Shown: positions 8,390 through 16,754, numbered from the stretch's first letter. The stretch is 37,142 bases of DNA from Lentilactobacillus kisonensis DSM 19906 = JCM 15041 (GCF_001434135.1 NZ_AZEB01000026.1:1-37142); one strand, 5' to 3'. Translations and numbers: made by a program. Notes: generated by a model from the sequence alone, not told the origin.

Positions 8390-9385
8390 ATGAAATTTAT
8401 TGCATACAATGTCAGGGATGATGAAATCCCGTTTATTGAAAAGTGGGGGAAGGATAACCAAATTGACGTTCAGTACACGACGACAACTTTAACCCCAGAA
8501 ACCCTTGAAGAAGCACAGGGGTGTGATGGCATCTCTGGCTTGCAGACAATTCCATACTCAAGGGATTTGTTCGAAGCTTTTAATAAGTTCGGCATTAAGT
8601 ACTTGGCATTGCGAAACGTTGGCACGGATAATGTTGACCTACAAGCAGCAAAGGACAATGACGTGACGATAACGAATGTTCCCGCATATAGTCCGGAGAG
8701 TATTGCAGAATTTGCAGTAACGATGGCCCTGTATTTGACAAGAAAAGTAGGTTATATGCAACAACAATTAAGACAGAAACAGCAATTTCATTTTTCGCCT
8801 GATTTTATGGGGCGCCTCATTAGTGAACAAACGGTCGGAATTGTTGGGACGGGCAGGATTGGCCGCCATGCAATTCAGCTATTTAAAGGTCTTGGCGCAA
8901 AGGTGATTGCATATGACAAATATCCAATTAAGAATTCCAAGCTTGACTTTCAATATACAACTAGTTTGGCAGATCTGATTACACAAAGTGATATTATCAG
9001 TTTGCACATGCCGGCAACTGATGACAATTACCATCAATTTAATCATGAAACGTTCGAGTTGATGAAAGATACTGCCATTTTAATTAACACGGCTAGGGGG
9101 TCAATTGTCGATACGGACGACTTGATTTACGCACTCCAAAGTGGCGAAATTGCCGGTGCGGGAATTGATACGGTTGAAAATGAGTCGGCAGACCTGCAAG
9201 ATTCCCGATCTTCCAAACAGGTTACCGATGCAGACGTTATTAAGCTCTCAATGATGCCTAATGTGTTAATCACGCCACATTCTGCCTTTCATACAACTAA
9301 ATCAGTAATGAACATGGTGACTATTTCCTTGAACAATTTAAAGGCGTTGGCCTCAGGAAACAAAGTTGACGATCAGGTTAATTAG
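8390..9385 (+). CDS. D-2-hydroxyacid dehydrogenase (D-lactate dehydrogenase family)
   Basis: An NAD-dependent enzyme reducing a 2-keto acid to the D-hydroxy acid, with pyruvate to D-lactate the likely reaction. The 331 residues contain the NAD motif GTGRIG (153-158) and the catalytic set R236 (NTARGS), E265 and H297 (TPHSAFHT). The segment between E265 and H297 is shorter than in classical Lactobacillus D-LDH as I recall it, so D-2-hydroxyisocaproate-type specificity or another keto acid remains possible. AGGAGG lies upstream of the ATG. TTGTGG (8333-8338) and TATTTT (8356-8361), 17 nt apart, could be its promoter, though the -35 would overlap the gal terminator tail. It appears monocistronic. 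Confidence 0.88.
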   Translation: MKFIAYNVRDDEIPFIEKWGKDNQIDVQYTTTTLTPETLEEAQGCDGISGLQTIPYSRDLFEAFNKFGIKYLALRNVGTDNVDLQAAKDNDVTITNVPAYSPESIAEFAVTMALYLTRKVGYMQQQLRQKQQFHFSPDFMGRLISEQTVGIVGTGRIGRHAIQLFKGLGAKVIAYDKYPIKNSKLDFQYTTSLADLITQSDIISLHMPATDDNYHQFNHETFELMKDTAILINTARGSIVDTDDLIYALQSGEIAGAGIDTVENESADLQDSRSSKQVTDADVIKLSMMPNVLITPHSAFHTTKSVMNMVTISLNNLKALASGNKVDDQVN

Positions 9386-9547
9386 TAGTTAATTTGTTAA
9401 ATAAAAAGATGATAACTTAAAAGAAGCTAGCGTGAGTTAAGAATTCTAGTTTTGGGACATTACGTAGCTTTCTGATTAGTGTGGTCAATCTGGTCGCGGC
9501 TTCTATATCGATTAGCTAAAACAAACGGTTGCTCTCGGCTAGTTAGC
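9386..9547. other. Noncoding stretch after the D-hydroxyacid dehydrogenase
   Basis: No convincing ORF was found. AGAAGCTA near 9422 can pair with TAGCTTTCT near 9466 with one bulge, giving a weak hairpin. The words AGAAGCTAG and GGGACAT are also present in the unexplained block before dnaX. No function can be assigned. Confidence 0.3.
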
Positions 9548-9590
9548 AAAAATCCCAATCATTCCTTGCCCCGGAATGATTGGGATTTTT
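9548..9590. terminator. Bidirectional terminator between the D-hydroxyacid dehydrogenase and nrdF
   Basis: An 18-bp perfect stem runs from 9548-9565 to 9573-9590 (core CCCAATCATTCC) with a 7-nt loop and A/T runs at both ends, so it can end both convergent transcripts. Confidence 0.92.
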
Positions 9591-9664
9591 CGTTAACTTC
9601 TAGAATTGAAGTGCTTACTGTCTTAATTTGTTTGCTTTTAGTTTAAATGTCAATTTGTGATTGA

Positions 9665-10621
9665 TTAAATATCATAGTCACTATCATTCATTGACTCGAC
9701 GTTGCCAAGTAAATAACCATTTCCAACTTGAGAGAAAAAGTCATGATTAGCAGTTGAAGTTGAGATCCCGTTCATCACGATCGGGTTTACATCTTCCGCA
9801 GTATCTGGGAAGAGAGGATCTTGACCTAAATTCATTAGCGCTTTATTGGCGTTATACCTAATGAAGGTTAAGACATCTTCTGTCCAACCAATTTGGTCAT
9901 ATAAGAGATGAGTATACTTTTCTTCGTTTGCGTAAAGCTTGTAGAGCAAATCGTATAACCAATTCTTCAAGTCTTCCTGTTTTGGTTGGGGAAGTTGATT
10001 ATAACCAATTTGGAACTTGTAACCAATGTAAGTTCCGTGGACAGATTCATCCCGTAAAATCAGTTTGATGATTTCGGCAACATTAGGAATTTTATTATGG
10101 CCAAGGTACCAAAGTGGGGTATAGAATCCTGAGTAAAATAGAAATGTTTCTAAGAAGACACTGGCAATTTTCTTCTTAAGCGGATCTGGTTCGCTAACGT
10201 AGATACCATGGATCTTAAGTGCCTTGTTTTGTAAGAATTCCTCAGTATCACTCCAATCAAAGATTTCATCAATTTGTTCCGGCGTATTTAAGGTTGAAAA
10301 AATCGATGAGTAACTTTTGGCGTGCACTGATTCCATAAATTGGATATTGTTTAAAACGGCAGTCTCATGCTGAGTTTTGACGTCTTTTCGCAGGGATGCC
10401 ATTCCTTCTTGGGACTGTAAGGTATCAAGTAAGGTTAAGCCACCAAAAATGTGGCCAACAACCCATTGATGATCTTCGTCTAACGTACGCCAATCCGATA
10501 GATCATTTGATAGCGGAATTCGGGTATCTAACCAGAATTGCTCGGTTAGCTTCTCCCAGGTTGCTTTATCAATCTGATCATCAATTGCGTTCCAATTTAT
10601 TGCTTTATAGTTTTCAGTCAT
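9665..10621 (-). CDS. nrdF: Ribonucleotide reductase class Ib, beta subunit
   Basis: Carries the dimetal-tyrosyl radical cofactor that starts ribonucleoside diphosphate reduction in NrdE. All expected ligands are visible: D66, E97, H100, E158, E192 and H195, with the radical tyrosine Y104 (HAKSYSS). The length of 318 residues is usual. I start at the ATG at 10621, preceded by AGGGGGAT; a longer reading frame begins inside nrdE. It lies 10 bp behind nrdE and is the last gene of the operon. Class Ib enzymes normally need the flavodoxin NrdI to build the dimanganese cofactor, and nrdI is not in this cluster. Confidence 0.96.
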   Translation of the reverse strand: MTENYKAINWNAIDDQIDKATWEKLTEQFWLDTRIPLSNDLSDWRTLDEDHQWVVGHIFGGLTLLDTLQSQEGMASLRKDVKTQHETAVLNNIQFMESVHAKSYSSIFSTLNTPEQIDEIFDWSDTEEFLQNKALKIHGIYVSEPDPLKKKIASVFLETFLFYSGFYTPLWYLGHNKIPNVAEIIKLILRDESVHGTYIGYKFQIGYNQLPQPKQEDLKNWLYDLLYKLYANEEKYTHLLYDQIGWTEDVLTFIRYNANKALMNLGQDPLFPDTAEDVNPIVMNGISTSTANHDFFSQVGNGYLLGNVESMNDSDYDI

Positions 10622-10631
10622 TATGATCCCC

Positions 10632-12797
10632 CTAGATAACGCAACTTTCACATTGATTTGAGCCAACCTCTTGTTGGTCATCAGTGAAAGTTCGGATGTA
10701 ATAAATTGATTTTACACCTTTTTTATGAGCATAGTTACGAAGAATGTTAAGATCTCTGGTCGTCATCTTATTAGTTCGGCCATCTTTCCATTCATACAGT
10801 CCAGCTGGAATGGTTGATCGCATGAAGAGTGTCAATGCCATTCCCTGATCGATATGTTCCTGGGCGGCAGCGTAAATGTCAATCACTTTTCGCATGTCCA
10901 TGTCGTAAGCTGATGTGTAATAAGGCATGGTATCATTAGAGAGGTATGGCGCTGGGTAGTAAATTTTGCCAATTTTTGATTCTTGCCGTTCTTCAATTCG
11001 ATTAATAATTGGATGAAGGCTGGCAGTAGTATCGTTGATGTATGAAATGGAACCATTTGGTGCTACAGCTAATCTGTTTTGATGGTATAGGCCGTATTTC
11101 ATAACAGATTCCTTCAAAGCCTGCCAGTCTTCCTTGGTTGGTATCATATCATTTGTGAATAGTGCCTTTACTTTATCTGATTTTGGTGCATAAGAATTCT
11201 CGAAATATTTATCGAAATATGTCCCGTCTGCGTACTTGCTCTTTTCAAAGTTATCGAAGGTCTTATGGCGTTCCTTGGCGATCTTGTTAGAAGCAACCAA
11301 ACTCCAATAATTAAGAAGCATAAAATAAGTACTGGTAAACTCAATTGATTCTGGTGAACCATAGTGCATGTGATGCTTTGCAAAGAAGCTATGAAGCCCC
11401 ATTGCGCCCAGGCCAATCGAATGAGATTCGTGGTTTCCTTTTTGAATAGAAGGGACCACATCGATATTGGAATGATCGGTTACATAGGTTAATGCCCGAA
11501 CCATAGTTTCAATGGAATGACCAAAATGAGTTGAATTCATCATATTATTAATGTTTGTTGAACCAAGGTTACACGAAATATCTTTGCCAAGTTTGATATA
11601 ATGTTGTTCGTTATCAACCGTTGATGGTGTTTGAACTTGAAGAATTTCTGAACAAAGGTTACTCATCACGATTCTACCGTCGATTGGATTAACTCGATTA
11701 GCGGTATCGATGTTGATAATATACGGATAACCAGATTCTTGTTGTAGCTTGCTAATCTCCGTTTCAAGATCACGAGCCTTTATCTTGGTCTTCTTGATGT
11801 TGTCGTTAGCAACTAATCGATCATACTCTTTAGTAATATCAATGTATGAAAATGGTTTACCATACTCCCGTTCAACATCGTAAGGACTAAACAAATACAT
11901 GTCAGCGTCTGCTTTAATGAGCTCATAGAACTTATCAGGAACGGTTATCCCAAGTGAGAGTGTCTTTAAGCGGATTTTTTCATCAGCGTTTTCTTTTTTG
12001 GCACCTAAGAAGGAAATGATGTCCGGATGAAAGACTGATAGATAGACGACGCCAGCACCCTGTCGTTGACCCAATTGGTTAGAATATGAGAAACTATCTT
12101 CTAACAATTTCATAACGGGAACGACGCCGGATGCAGCACCTTCGATATGTTTAATTGGATCACCAGCAGCTCGTAGGTTAGAGAGGTTAATGCCAACGCC
12201 ACCACCGATTCTTGACAATTGAAGGGCAGAATTGATGGTGCGGCCAATTGTGTTCATATCATCGGTTGTTTGAATTAAGAAACACGAGACGAATTCGCCT
12301 CGGTTTTCGCGGCCGGCGTTTAGGAACGATGGGGTTGCCGGTTGATAACGTTGGTGAATAATTTCATCAGCCAAAGCCATTGCCAAGTCTTCATTTCCAT
12401 CCGCAAAATAAAGTGCATTTACGGCAACTCGATCCAAAAAGGTTTCTAAGTACGAATCGTTATCGTTAGTCTTAAGCGCATATTGTGCATAGAATTTATA
12501 AGCGGCCATAAATGATTTAAAGTGAAAATCTTGGGATTGAAGATAGCTGTATAGCTTTTCAATAAAATCAAAATCATATTTATTAATAAAGTCTTTTTCA
12601 TAGTAGTTATTGGCGACTAAGTAATTAAAGCGAGCTTTCAAGCTGTCAAATTTAACGAGGTTTGGGCCAACGTTTTTGTCTAAGAATGCTTGGAGGGCTT
12701 CTTGATCCTTCTGCAATGGAATTTGACCGTTAACAGGAATGTTAATTTCATTGTTGAGGTCAAAATAAGAGGTGTCTGTTAGGTTGTGAAGTGACAT
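10632..12797 (-). CDS. nrdE: Ribonucleotide reductase class Ib, alpha subunit
   Basis: Catalytic subunit that reduces ribonucleoside diphosphates to deoxyribonucleotides. Key residues are visible: C172 (EFVSCFL) and C409 (ISCNLGS) as the redox pair, N380, the thiyl radical C382 and E384 (SNLCSE), and a mobile C-terminal CESC tail that accepts electrons from NrdH. No N-terminal ATP-cone is evident, as expected for class Ib. The 721-residue start (ATG at 12797) is chosen because the alternative GTG at 12809 is only about 2 nt from AGGAAAG. The spacing to the ATG is somewhat long, so the choice is moderate. The operon order is nrdH-nrdE-nrdF. Confidence 0.96.
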   Translation of the reverse strand: MSLHNLTDTSYFDLNNEINIPVNGQIPLQKDQEALQAFLDKNVGPNLVKFDSLKARFNYLVANNYYEKDFINKYDFDFIEKLYSYLQSQDFHFKSFMAAYKFYAQYALKTNDNDSYLETFLDRVAVNALYFADGNEDLAMALADEIIHQRYQPATPSFLNAGRENRGEFVSCFLIQTTDDMNTIGRTINSALQLSRIGGGVGINLSNLRAAGDPIKHIEGAASGVVPVMKLLEDSFSYSNQLGQRQGAGVVYLSVFHPDIISFLGAKKENADEKIRLKTLSLGITVPDKFYELIKADADMYLFSPYDVEREYGKPFSYIDITKEYDRLVANDNIKKTKIKARDLETEISKLQQESGYPYIINIDTANRVNPIDGRIVMSNLCSEILQVQTPSTVDNEQHYIKLGKDISCNLGSTNINNMMNSTHFGHSIETMVRALTYVTDHSNIDVVPSIQKGNHESHSIGLGAMGLHSFFAKHHMHYGSPESIEFTSTYFMLLNYWSLVASNKIAKERHKTFDNFEKSKYADGTYFDKYFENSYAPKSDKVKALFTNDMIPTKEDWQALKESVMKYGLYHQNRLAVAPNGSISYINDTTASLHPIINRIEERQESKIGKIYYPAPYLSNDTMPYYTSAYDMDMRKVIDIYAAAQEHIDQGMALTLFMRSTIPAGLYEWKDGRTNKMTTRDLNILRNYAHKKGVKSIYYIRTFTDDQQEVGSNQCESCVI

Positions 12798-12826
12798 AGT
12801 TTGAACCACGCTTTCCTAAATTTGCG

Positions 12827-12859
12827 AATAAAATAAGCGAGACCAAATTGTGGTTTCGC
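12827..12859 (-). terminator. Hairpin with U-rich tail between nrdH and nrdE (possible attenuator)
   Basis: Read on the minus strand, GCGAAACCA pairs with TGGTCTCGC (9 bp with one G-U pair, 5-nt loop) and is followed by TTATTTTATT. The tail is U-rich but broken by As, so partial termination is more likely than a full stop. Confidence 0.5.
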
Positions 12860-12902
12860 CCGTAAGTGATTAGTTGGATATGGTAAAATAGATAAAGACT
12901 AA

Positions 12903-13133
12903 TTACCCAGCAATAGATTGCAGTTGATCTGGTCGAAAGCCGCTGAATGCTTGTTTGCCATCGACATCTACGACAGGGACTGCCATAAATCCGCGCTTTT
13001 TGAGGTAGTCGACATACTGTGGCTGTTCGTTGATATTGTGTTCTTCGAATGCAACGTTATGTTCTGTAAGGTAACGCTTTGTCATTTTGCACTGCATGCA
13101 ATTATTCTTTGAATATAAAGTGATTTTTGACAT
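12903..13133 (-). CDS. nrdH: Glutaredoxin-like protein NrdH
   Basis: A small thioredoxin-fold electron donor for NrdEF, reduced by thioredoxin reductase. The 76-residue product has the CxxC pair C12-MQ-C15 in the NNCMQCKMTK context and the SGFRPDQL tail typical of NrdH. I start at the ATG at 13133, which has AGGAGA about 11 nt upstream. The ATG at 13142 lies too close to that site. It is the first gene of the minus-strand nrd operon, 105 bp before nrdE, with two NrdR-like boxes in its promoter region. Confidence 0.95.
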   Translation of the reverse strand: MSKITLYSKNNCMQCKMTKRYLTEHNVAFEEHNINEQPQYVDYLKKRGFMAVPVVDVDGKQAFSGFRPDQLQSIAG

Positions 13134-13176
13134 TTCAATCATCTTCTCCTTCTAGTCGTTTTTCATTTATGGTTAC

Positions 13177-13233
13177 AGTTTACACTAATTGAGAGAAAAA
13201 TCAACGATAAGAACACAAGATATTGTGATTCAA
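13177..13233 (-). promoter_or_regulatory. nrdH promoter region (two candidates)
   Basis: On the minus strand, TTGATT (13204-13199), 16 nt, TAAACT (13182-13177) is one candidate. TTGAAT (13233-13228), 18 nt, TATCGT (13209-13204) is another and overlaps the first NrdR-like box. Sequence alone does not choose between them. Confidence 0.4.
13213..13228. promoter_or_regulatory. NrdR box 1
   Basis: ACACAAGATATTGTGA matches the known NrdR box (ACACWATATATWGTGT) at 14 of 16 positions. It lies upstream of nrdH and, with box 2, forms a pair spaced as in known NrdR targets. Confidence 0.7.
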
Positions 13234-13243
13234 ATTGGATAAT

Positions 13244-13259
13244 CCACAAAATATGGGAT
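13244..13259. promoter_or_regulatory. NrdR box 2 (weaker)
   Basis: CCACAAAATATGGGAT is a weaker match (about 11 of 16) but starts exactly 31 bp after box 1. That is three helical turns, the spacing known for paired NrdR boxes. The spacing is the main support. Confidence 0.55.
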
Positions 13260-13290
13260 TCTTCCCAAAGAATAGAACAGGAGCTAATTT

Positions 13291-13899
13291 ATGAGCGATA
13301 ATCAATTTTATTATTCAAAAAATCCGGATGTTGAATCAAAGCCTATGACCTGGAATTTTTCACTGTTAAAAAACAACTTAGTGTTCACTTCAGACAACGG
13401 TGTGTTTTCTAAACACACTGTCGATTATGGGAGCCGGATCTTAGTCAATCATATCAATTATTCAATTATCCCAGCTGGAAAAATTCTTGATTTAGGTACT
13501 GGGTATGGTCCAATTGGAATTGCGATTGCCAAAGCATTTCCCAACCGGCACGTTGACATGGTTGATGTGAACGAATTGGCACTTTCCCTTGCCAAAAAGA
13601 ATGCGGCTGATAATCAGGTTGATAATGTGACGATTTTTAGTAGCGATGTTTATCAACAAATTGATGATCAATACGCGGCCATTGTCACTAATCCGCCAGT
13701 CAGAGCTGGTAAAAAAGTTGTTGATGCCATGATTGCTGGAGCCACTGACCATCTTTTGCCAACGGGAACCTTGACTGTCGTGCTCCAAAAGAAACAGGGA
13801 GCACCGTCTGCCAAGAAATTGATGGGTCAGATTTTTGGCAATTGTGATATTTTAAAACGGGATAAAGGCTATTATATCTTACAAAGCATTAAAAAGTGA
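13291..13899 (+). CDS. Class I SAM-dependent methyltransferase, RsmC/YbxB-like
   Basis: A 202-residue Rossmann-fold methyltransferase with the SAM-binding motif LDLGTGYGPIG (66-76) and the catalytic NPPVRAG (134-140), typical of N-methyltransferases acting on an exocyclic amine. It resembles the short RsmC-like proteins of Firmicutes (YbxB), for which a ribosomal RNA guanine is a plausible target. The exact substrate is unproven. CAGGAG precedes the ATG. It is divergent from nrdH and lies just upstream of tadA (9 bp apart), so the two are probably co-transcribed, and both fit an RNA modification role. Confidence 0.88.
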   Translation: MSDNQFYYSKNPDVESKPMTWNFSLLKNNLVFTSDNGVFSKHTVDYGSRILVNHINYSIIPAGKILDLGTGYGPIGIAIAKAFPNRHVDMVDVNELALSLAKKNAADNQVDNVTIFSSDVYQQIDDQYAAIVTNPPVRAGKKVVDAMIAGATDHLLPTGTLTVVLQKKQGAPSAKKLMGQIFGNCDILKRDKGYYILQSIKK

Positions 13900-13908
13900 G
13901 GTTGCACC

Positions 13909-14382
13909 ATGGTAGTAACAAATAATGACCATTTCATGCGGGCGGCGCTGGTTGAGGCTCAAAAGGCGTTTATAATTGGGGAGGTTCCAATCGGTGCAGT
14001 GATTGTCTATGACGGTAAAATTATTGGCCGTGGCCATAACTTAAGGGAGCATTTAAATGATGGCATCGCGCATGCTGAGATCATGGCGATTCAAGAAGCT
14101 TGTGGGGCCTTGAATAGTTGGCGTTTAATTGATTGTGATATATACGTCACGATTGAACCCTGTCTCATGTGTTCAGGGGCAATCATCAATTCGCGAATTC
14201 GGTCTGTTTACTTTGGTTCTAGAGATCCTAAGGCCGGTGCGGTTGAAAGTTTGTACCAAGTTCTTGGCGATTCACGGCTTAATCATCAAGTTAATGTCAC
14301 CGAAGGAATCCTTAGCGACCAGTGTTCTCAGATAATGAAGGACTTTTTTAAAGCGGCCCGAAAAAGAAAAAAGAAAAACTGA
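13909..14382 (+). CDS. tadA: tRNA-specific adenosine deaminase
   Basis: Deaminates adenosine 34 of tRNA-Arg(ACG) to inosine, allowing wobble decoding of CGN codons. The zinc-dependent cytidine deaminase-fold signature is complete: H55-A-E57 with the catalytic glutamate, and P84-C85-LM-C88. The length of 157 residues is normal and the C-terminus is basic (AARKRKKKN). The start is an ATG with GAGGT upstream, 9 bp after the methyltransferase stop codon. The position immediately before the SRP RNA and dnaX matches the Bacillus subtilis order. Confidence 0.96.
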   Translation: MVVTNNDHFMRAALVEAQKAFIIGEVPIGAVIVYDGKIIGRGHNLREHLNDGIAHAEIMAIQEACGALNSWRLIDCDIYVTIEPCLMCSGAIINSRIRSVYFGSRDPKAGAVESLYQVLGDSRLNHQVNVTEGILSDQCSQIMKDFFKAARKRKKKN

Positions 14383-14383
14383 C

Positions 14384-14412
14384 TGGAAATTTTTATCAAA
14401 GTAAGTTATGAT
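14384..14412 (+). promoter_or_regulatory. Probable promoter of the SRP RNA
   Basis: TGGAAA (14384-14389), 17 nt and TATGAT (14407-14412) predict a start near 14420, at the 5' edge of the SRP RNA fold. Confidence 0.5.
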
Positions 14413-14420
14413 TGATATTG

Positions 14421-14511
14421 CCGCAAGGCCCTGAGACAAGGGTCGGGTTACGAACTGTGTCAGATCCGGAAGGAAGCAGCACTAAGTATCATCGACCTTG
14501 TGTCTCTTGAT
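14421..14511 (+). ncRNA. ffs: Small (4.5S-type) signal recognition particle RNA
   Basis: The conserved SRP core is present: GTGTCAGATCCGGAAGGAAG at 14457-14476 carries the Ffh-binding asymmetric loop and the GGAA tetraloop. Flanking arms pair GAGACAAGG (from 14433) with CCTTGTGTCTC to form the long hairpin. The size of about 90 nt indicates the short bacterial form without an Alu domain, not the 6S-like long form of Bacillus. Ends are set from the stem and promoter, and are good to about 5 nt. With Ffh it targets membrane proteins to FtsY and SecYEG. Confidence 0.93.
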
Positions 14512-14524
14512 TATGAAATTTAGA

Positions 14525-14555
14525 CTCCCAGCAGATATTGCTGGGAGATTTTTTT
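14525..14555 (+). terminator. SRP RNA terminator
   Basis: CTCCCAGCA pairs perfectly with TGCTGGGAG around a 5-nt loop, followed by a run of seven Ts. Confidence 0.9.
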
Positions 14556-14897
14556 GTGAAAGAGTGTGGCATTAAGCGGTTCGCAATCGGTTTATAAACC
14601 GCCCTCGAGGGAAATTTCCGGGTTGGAATTTTTCTTAAGTGTGCTTATTATAGGCAGTTAGCGGCTTGGTGGGACATGTTTCTTAAATTGCCTAGAAGCT
14701 AGGAATTCCCAACTTGGGTTTCTGGGACGAGGCTTATGTGCGAGCCCCTACTTTACAGAGCAATCCTAGTTTATGTAAAACAAAGCAGTTTCTTAGTATC
14801 CTGTAATAGCGTTGCCGTATCTATAAACAAAGTTTTCATTGATCACGGTAGCCTTAATAAACTTCAGTTGGTCGGCAACGTATTTCCCACATTTCTA
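14556..14897. other. Unexplained noncoding block between the SRP RNA and dnaX
   Basis: About 340 bp with no convincing gene. It starts with three consecutive perfect palindromes, CGGTTTATAAACCG (14588-14601), CCCTCGAGGG (14602-14611) and GGAAATTTCC (14610-14619). Further on, GCGTTGCCG (near 14809) can pair with CGGCAACGT (near 14873). Short open frames exist on both strands (14736-14933 plus; 14793-14894 minus, reading YVADQLKFIKATVINENFV) but lack a ribosome binding site or a recognisable family. It could hold an unrecognised RNA, a decayed gene or a repeat remnant. Confidence 0.4.
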
Positions 14898-14927
14898 TTG
14901 GCATTATTCTTCATTTCATCATATAAT
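14898..14927 (+). promoter_or_regulatory. Sigma-A promoter of the dnaX operon
   Basis: TTGGCA (14898-14903), 18 nt and a perfect TATAAT (14922-14927) predict a start near 14934, giving a leader of about 50 nt before dnaX. Confidence 0.65.
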
Positions 14928-14987
14928 TATTGAGATGTTTTTATTGACTGTTTTAAAAGTGGGCTATCTTTTTTGGAGGGTTTAGTA

Positions 14988-16754
14988 ATGAGCTATCAAG
15001 CTTTGTATCGGGTATGGCGGCCTCAGCGATTTGATGAAATCGTTGGGCAGTCGATAATTACACGGACGTTAAAAAATGCCTTAATTACTAAACAAATTAG
15101 TCACGCTTATTTGTTTACTGGTCCCCGGGGAACTGGGAAGACCTCTGCGGCAAAAATATTTGCCAAAGCTGTTAATTGTCATTATTTAAAGGATGGTGAA
15201 CCTTGCAATCAGTGTGAAACTTGTAAGGCAATTAATGAAGGCAGCCTAAACGACGTTATTGAAATTGATGCTGCGTCAAATAACGGGGTTGAAGAAATCC
15301 GTGATATTAGGGATAAGGCTAAGTATGCGCCCACCCAAGCGGACTATAAAGTTTATATTATCGATGAAGTTCATATGCTTTCAACGGGTGCTTTTAACGC
15401 GCTGCTAAAAACGTTGGAGGAGCCGCCAACAAACGTCATTTTTATCTTGGCGACAACTGAACCTCATAAGATTCCTGCAACTATCATCTCACGAACCCAG
15501 AAATTTGACTTTAAACGAATTAAGCCTAAGGATATTTTGGAGCGAATGGCATATATTCTTAAGCAAAAAGACGTTTCCTATGACGACCGGGCGCTTAAGC
15601 TCATTGCCAAGGCCGCTGAGGGCGGAATGCGGGATGCTTTAAGTATCTTGGATCAGGCAATGTCTTATGGGGATAACCAAATTACGTATGAAAATGCACT
15701 GTTGGTTACAGGCAGCGTGACTAATGAGCTGCTAACGACGTACATGGAACAGGTCCATCAAAAAGATACAAAGAGTGCCCTGATGACCGTGCAGAAGATC
15801 CTTGATGGTGGTAAGGACGCAAGTCGATTCATTGAAGATCTAACGAGTTACTGTCAGGATATTCTCCTGTATCAGCAAGATCCCCAGATGGTTGAACAAA
15901 TGGAATTGGGGATTATTGATGATCAGTTCAAAAAGCTGAGTGGTGAAATTAGTGACCAAGATATTTATCAGATGATTAATGAATTAAATGAGATTTCAAA
16001 TTCATTACGGTTTACTGCTCATCCAGACGTTTATCTTGAAGTTTTAACCGTTAAAATTACCCATCTCGATGAAAACAGCTCACCAAAAGCCGTTAACTCG
16101 GCGACAGCGCCTCAAACTAACGCAAAGGTTGCGGATCAAATTACGAGGTTAACTGACCAAGTGGCTCAGTTGCAGCAAGAAATTGACAGTTTAAAACAGT
16201 TGCCAGTTACCAATTCGGACGAACCAGGTGAATCAGTGCAGTCGGCACCGAAATCGGTGGCAGCAAAGCCGGTTAATGAACACGTTGAGATTGCCAAAAT
16301 TTATCCAATCCTTGGTTCAGCAACTCGAAAGCAGTTGAACCAGTTTAAGGAAGTTTGGCCAGACTTGATGAATACCTTGACCGTTACCCAGCGTGCGGTG
16401 ATGCATGTTTCTAAGCCGGTTGCTGCCAGTGCCAATGGCGTAATTGTTTCCTTTGACTATTCATTCCTATATCAAAAAGCCCAAGGGGATCGAGAGCTTA
16501 GGGATGCGTTGGAGAATAACCTTGATCGGATTGTCGGTAAGGCACCACAGATTGTGTTTGTGCCCGAAAATCAATGGCCGGATATTCGCCGCGACTATTT
16601 AGCAAGTCATAAGGCTAAGCTGGCAACTGGCAAGCAGGAAGCGGCTGATCCAGACCCAAAAGCTGAGCCTAGCGATGATGAGAACGAGAAACCCGTCGTT
16701 AAGAAGGCTGAAGAACTATTTGGAAAAGAAATTTTAGATATTAAAAACGATTAA
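14988..16754 (+). CDS. dnaX: DNA polymerase III subunit gamma/tau
   Basis: Clamp-loader ATPase that loads the beta sliding clamp and couples polymerases in the replisome. The 588-residue product shows Walker A GPRGTGKT (45-52), zinc cysteines C64, C73, C76 and C79, Walker B DEVH (126-129) and the sensor segment [18 protein letters not shown] (about 155-172). A variable C-terminal tau region follows, with a probable coiled coil near 385-405 and an acidic tail. I start at the ATG at 14988, with TTGGAGG eight nt upstream. I saw no obvious A-rich frameshift site for making gamma. It heads dnaX-ybaB-recR-yaaL. Confidence 0.96.
   Translation: MSYQALYRVWRPQRFDEIVGQSIITRTLKNALITKQISHAYLFTGPRGTGKTSAAKIFAKAVNCHYLKDGEPCNQCETCKAINEGSLNDVIEIDAASNNGVEEIRDIRDKAKYAPTQADYKVYIIDEVHMLSTGAFNALLKTLEEPPTNVIFILATTEPHKIPATIISRTQKFDFKRIKPKDILERMAYILKQKDVSYDDRALKLIAKAAEGGMRDALSILDQAMSYGDNQITYENALLVTGSVTNELLTTYMEQVHQKDTKSALMTVQKILDGGKDASRFIEDLTSYCQDILLYQQDPQMVEQMELGIIDDQFKKLSGEISDQDIYQMINELNEISNSLRFTAHPDVYLEVLTVKITHLDENSSPKAVNSATAPQTNAKVADQITRLTDQVAQLQQEIDSLKQLPVTNSDEPGESVQSAPKSVAAKPVNEHVEIAKIYPILGSATRKQLNQFKEVWPDLMNTLTVTQRAVMHVSKPVAASANGVIVSFDYSFLYQKAQGDRELRDALENNLDRIVGKAPQIVFVPENQWPDIRRDYLASHKAKLATGKQEAADPDPKAEPSDDENEKPVVKKAEELFGKEILDIKND

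Noticed and set aside
14793..14894. Minus-strand fragment reading YVADQLKFIKATVINENFV, possibly the tail of a surface-protein repeat
   Set aside because: Only about 33 codons without a start or upstream continuation. The resemblance to lactobacillus surface repeats is too loose to call a pseudogene.
14736..14933. 65-codon plus-strand open frame before dnaX
   Set aside because: It has no ribosome binding site, an odd composition and overlaps the predicted dnaX promoter. No family was recognised.
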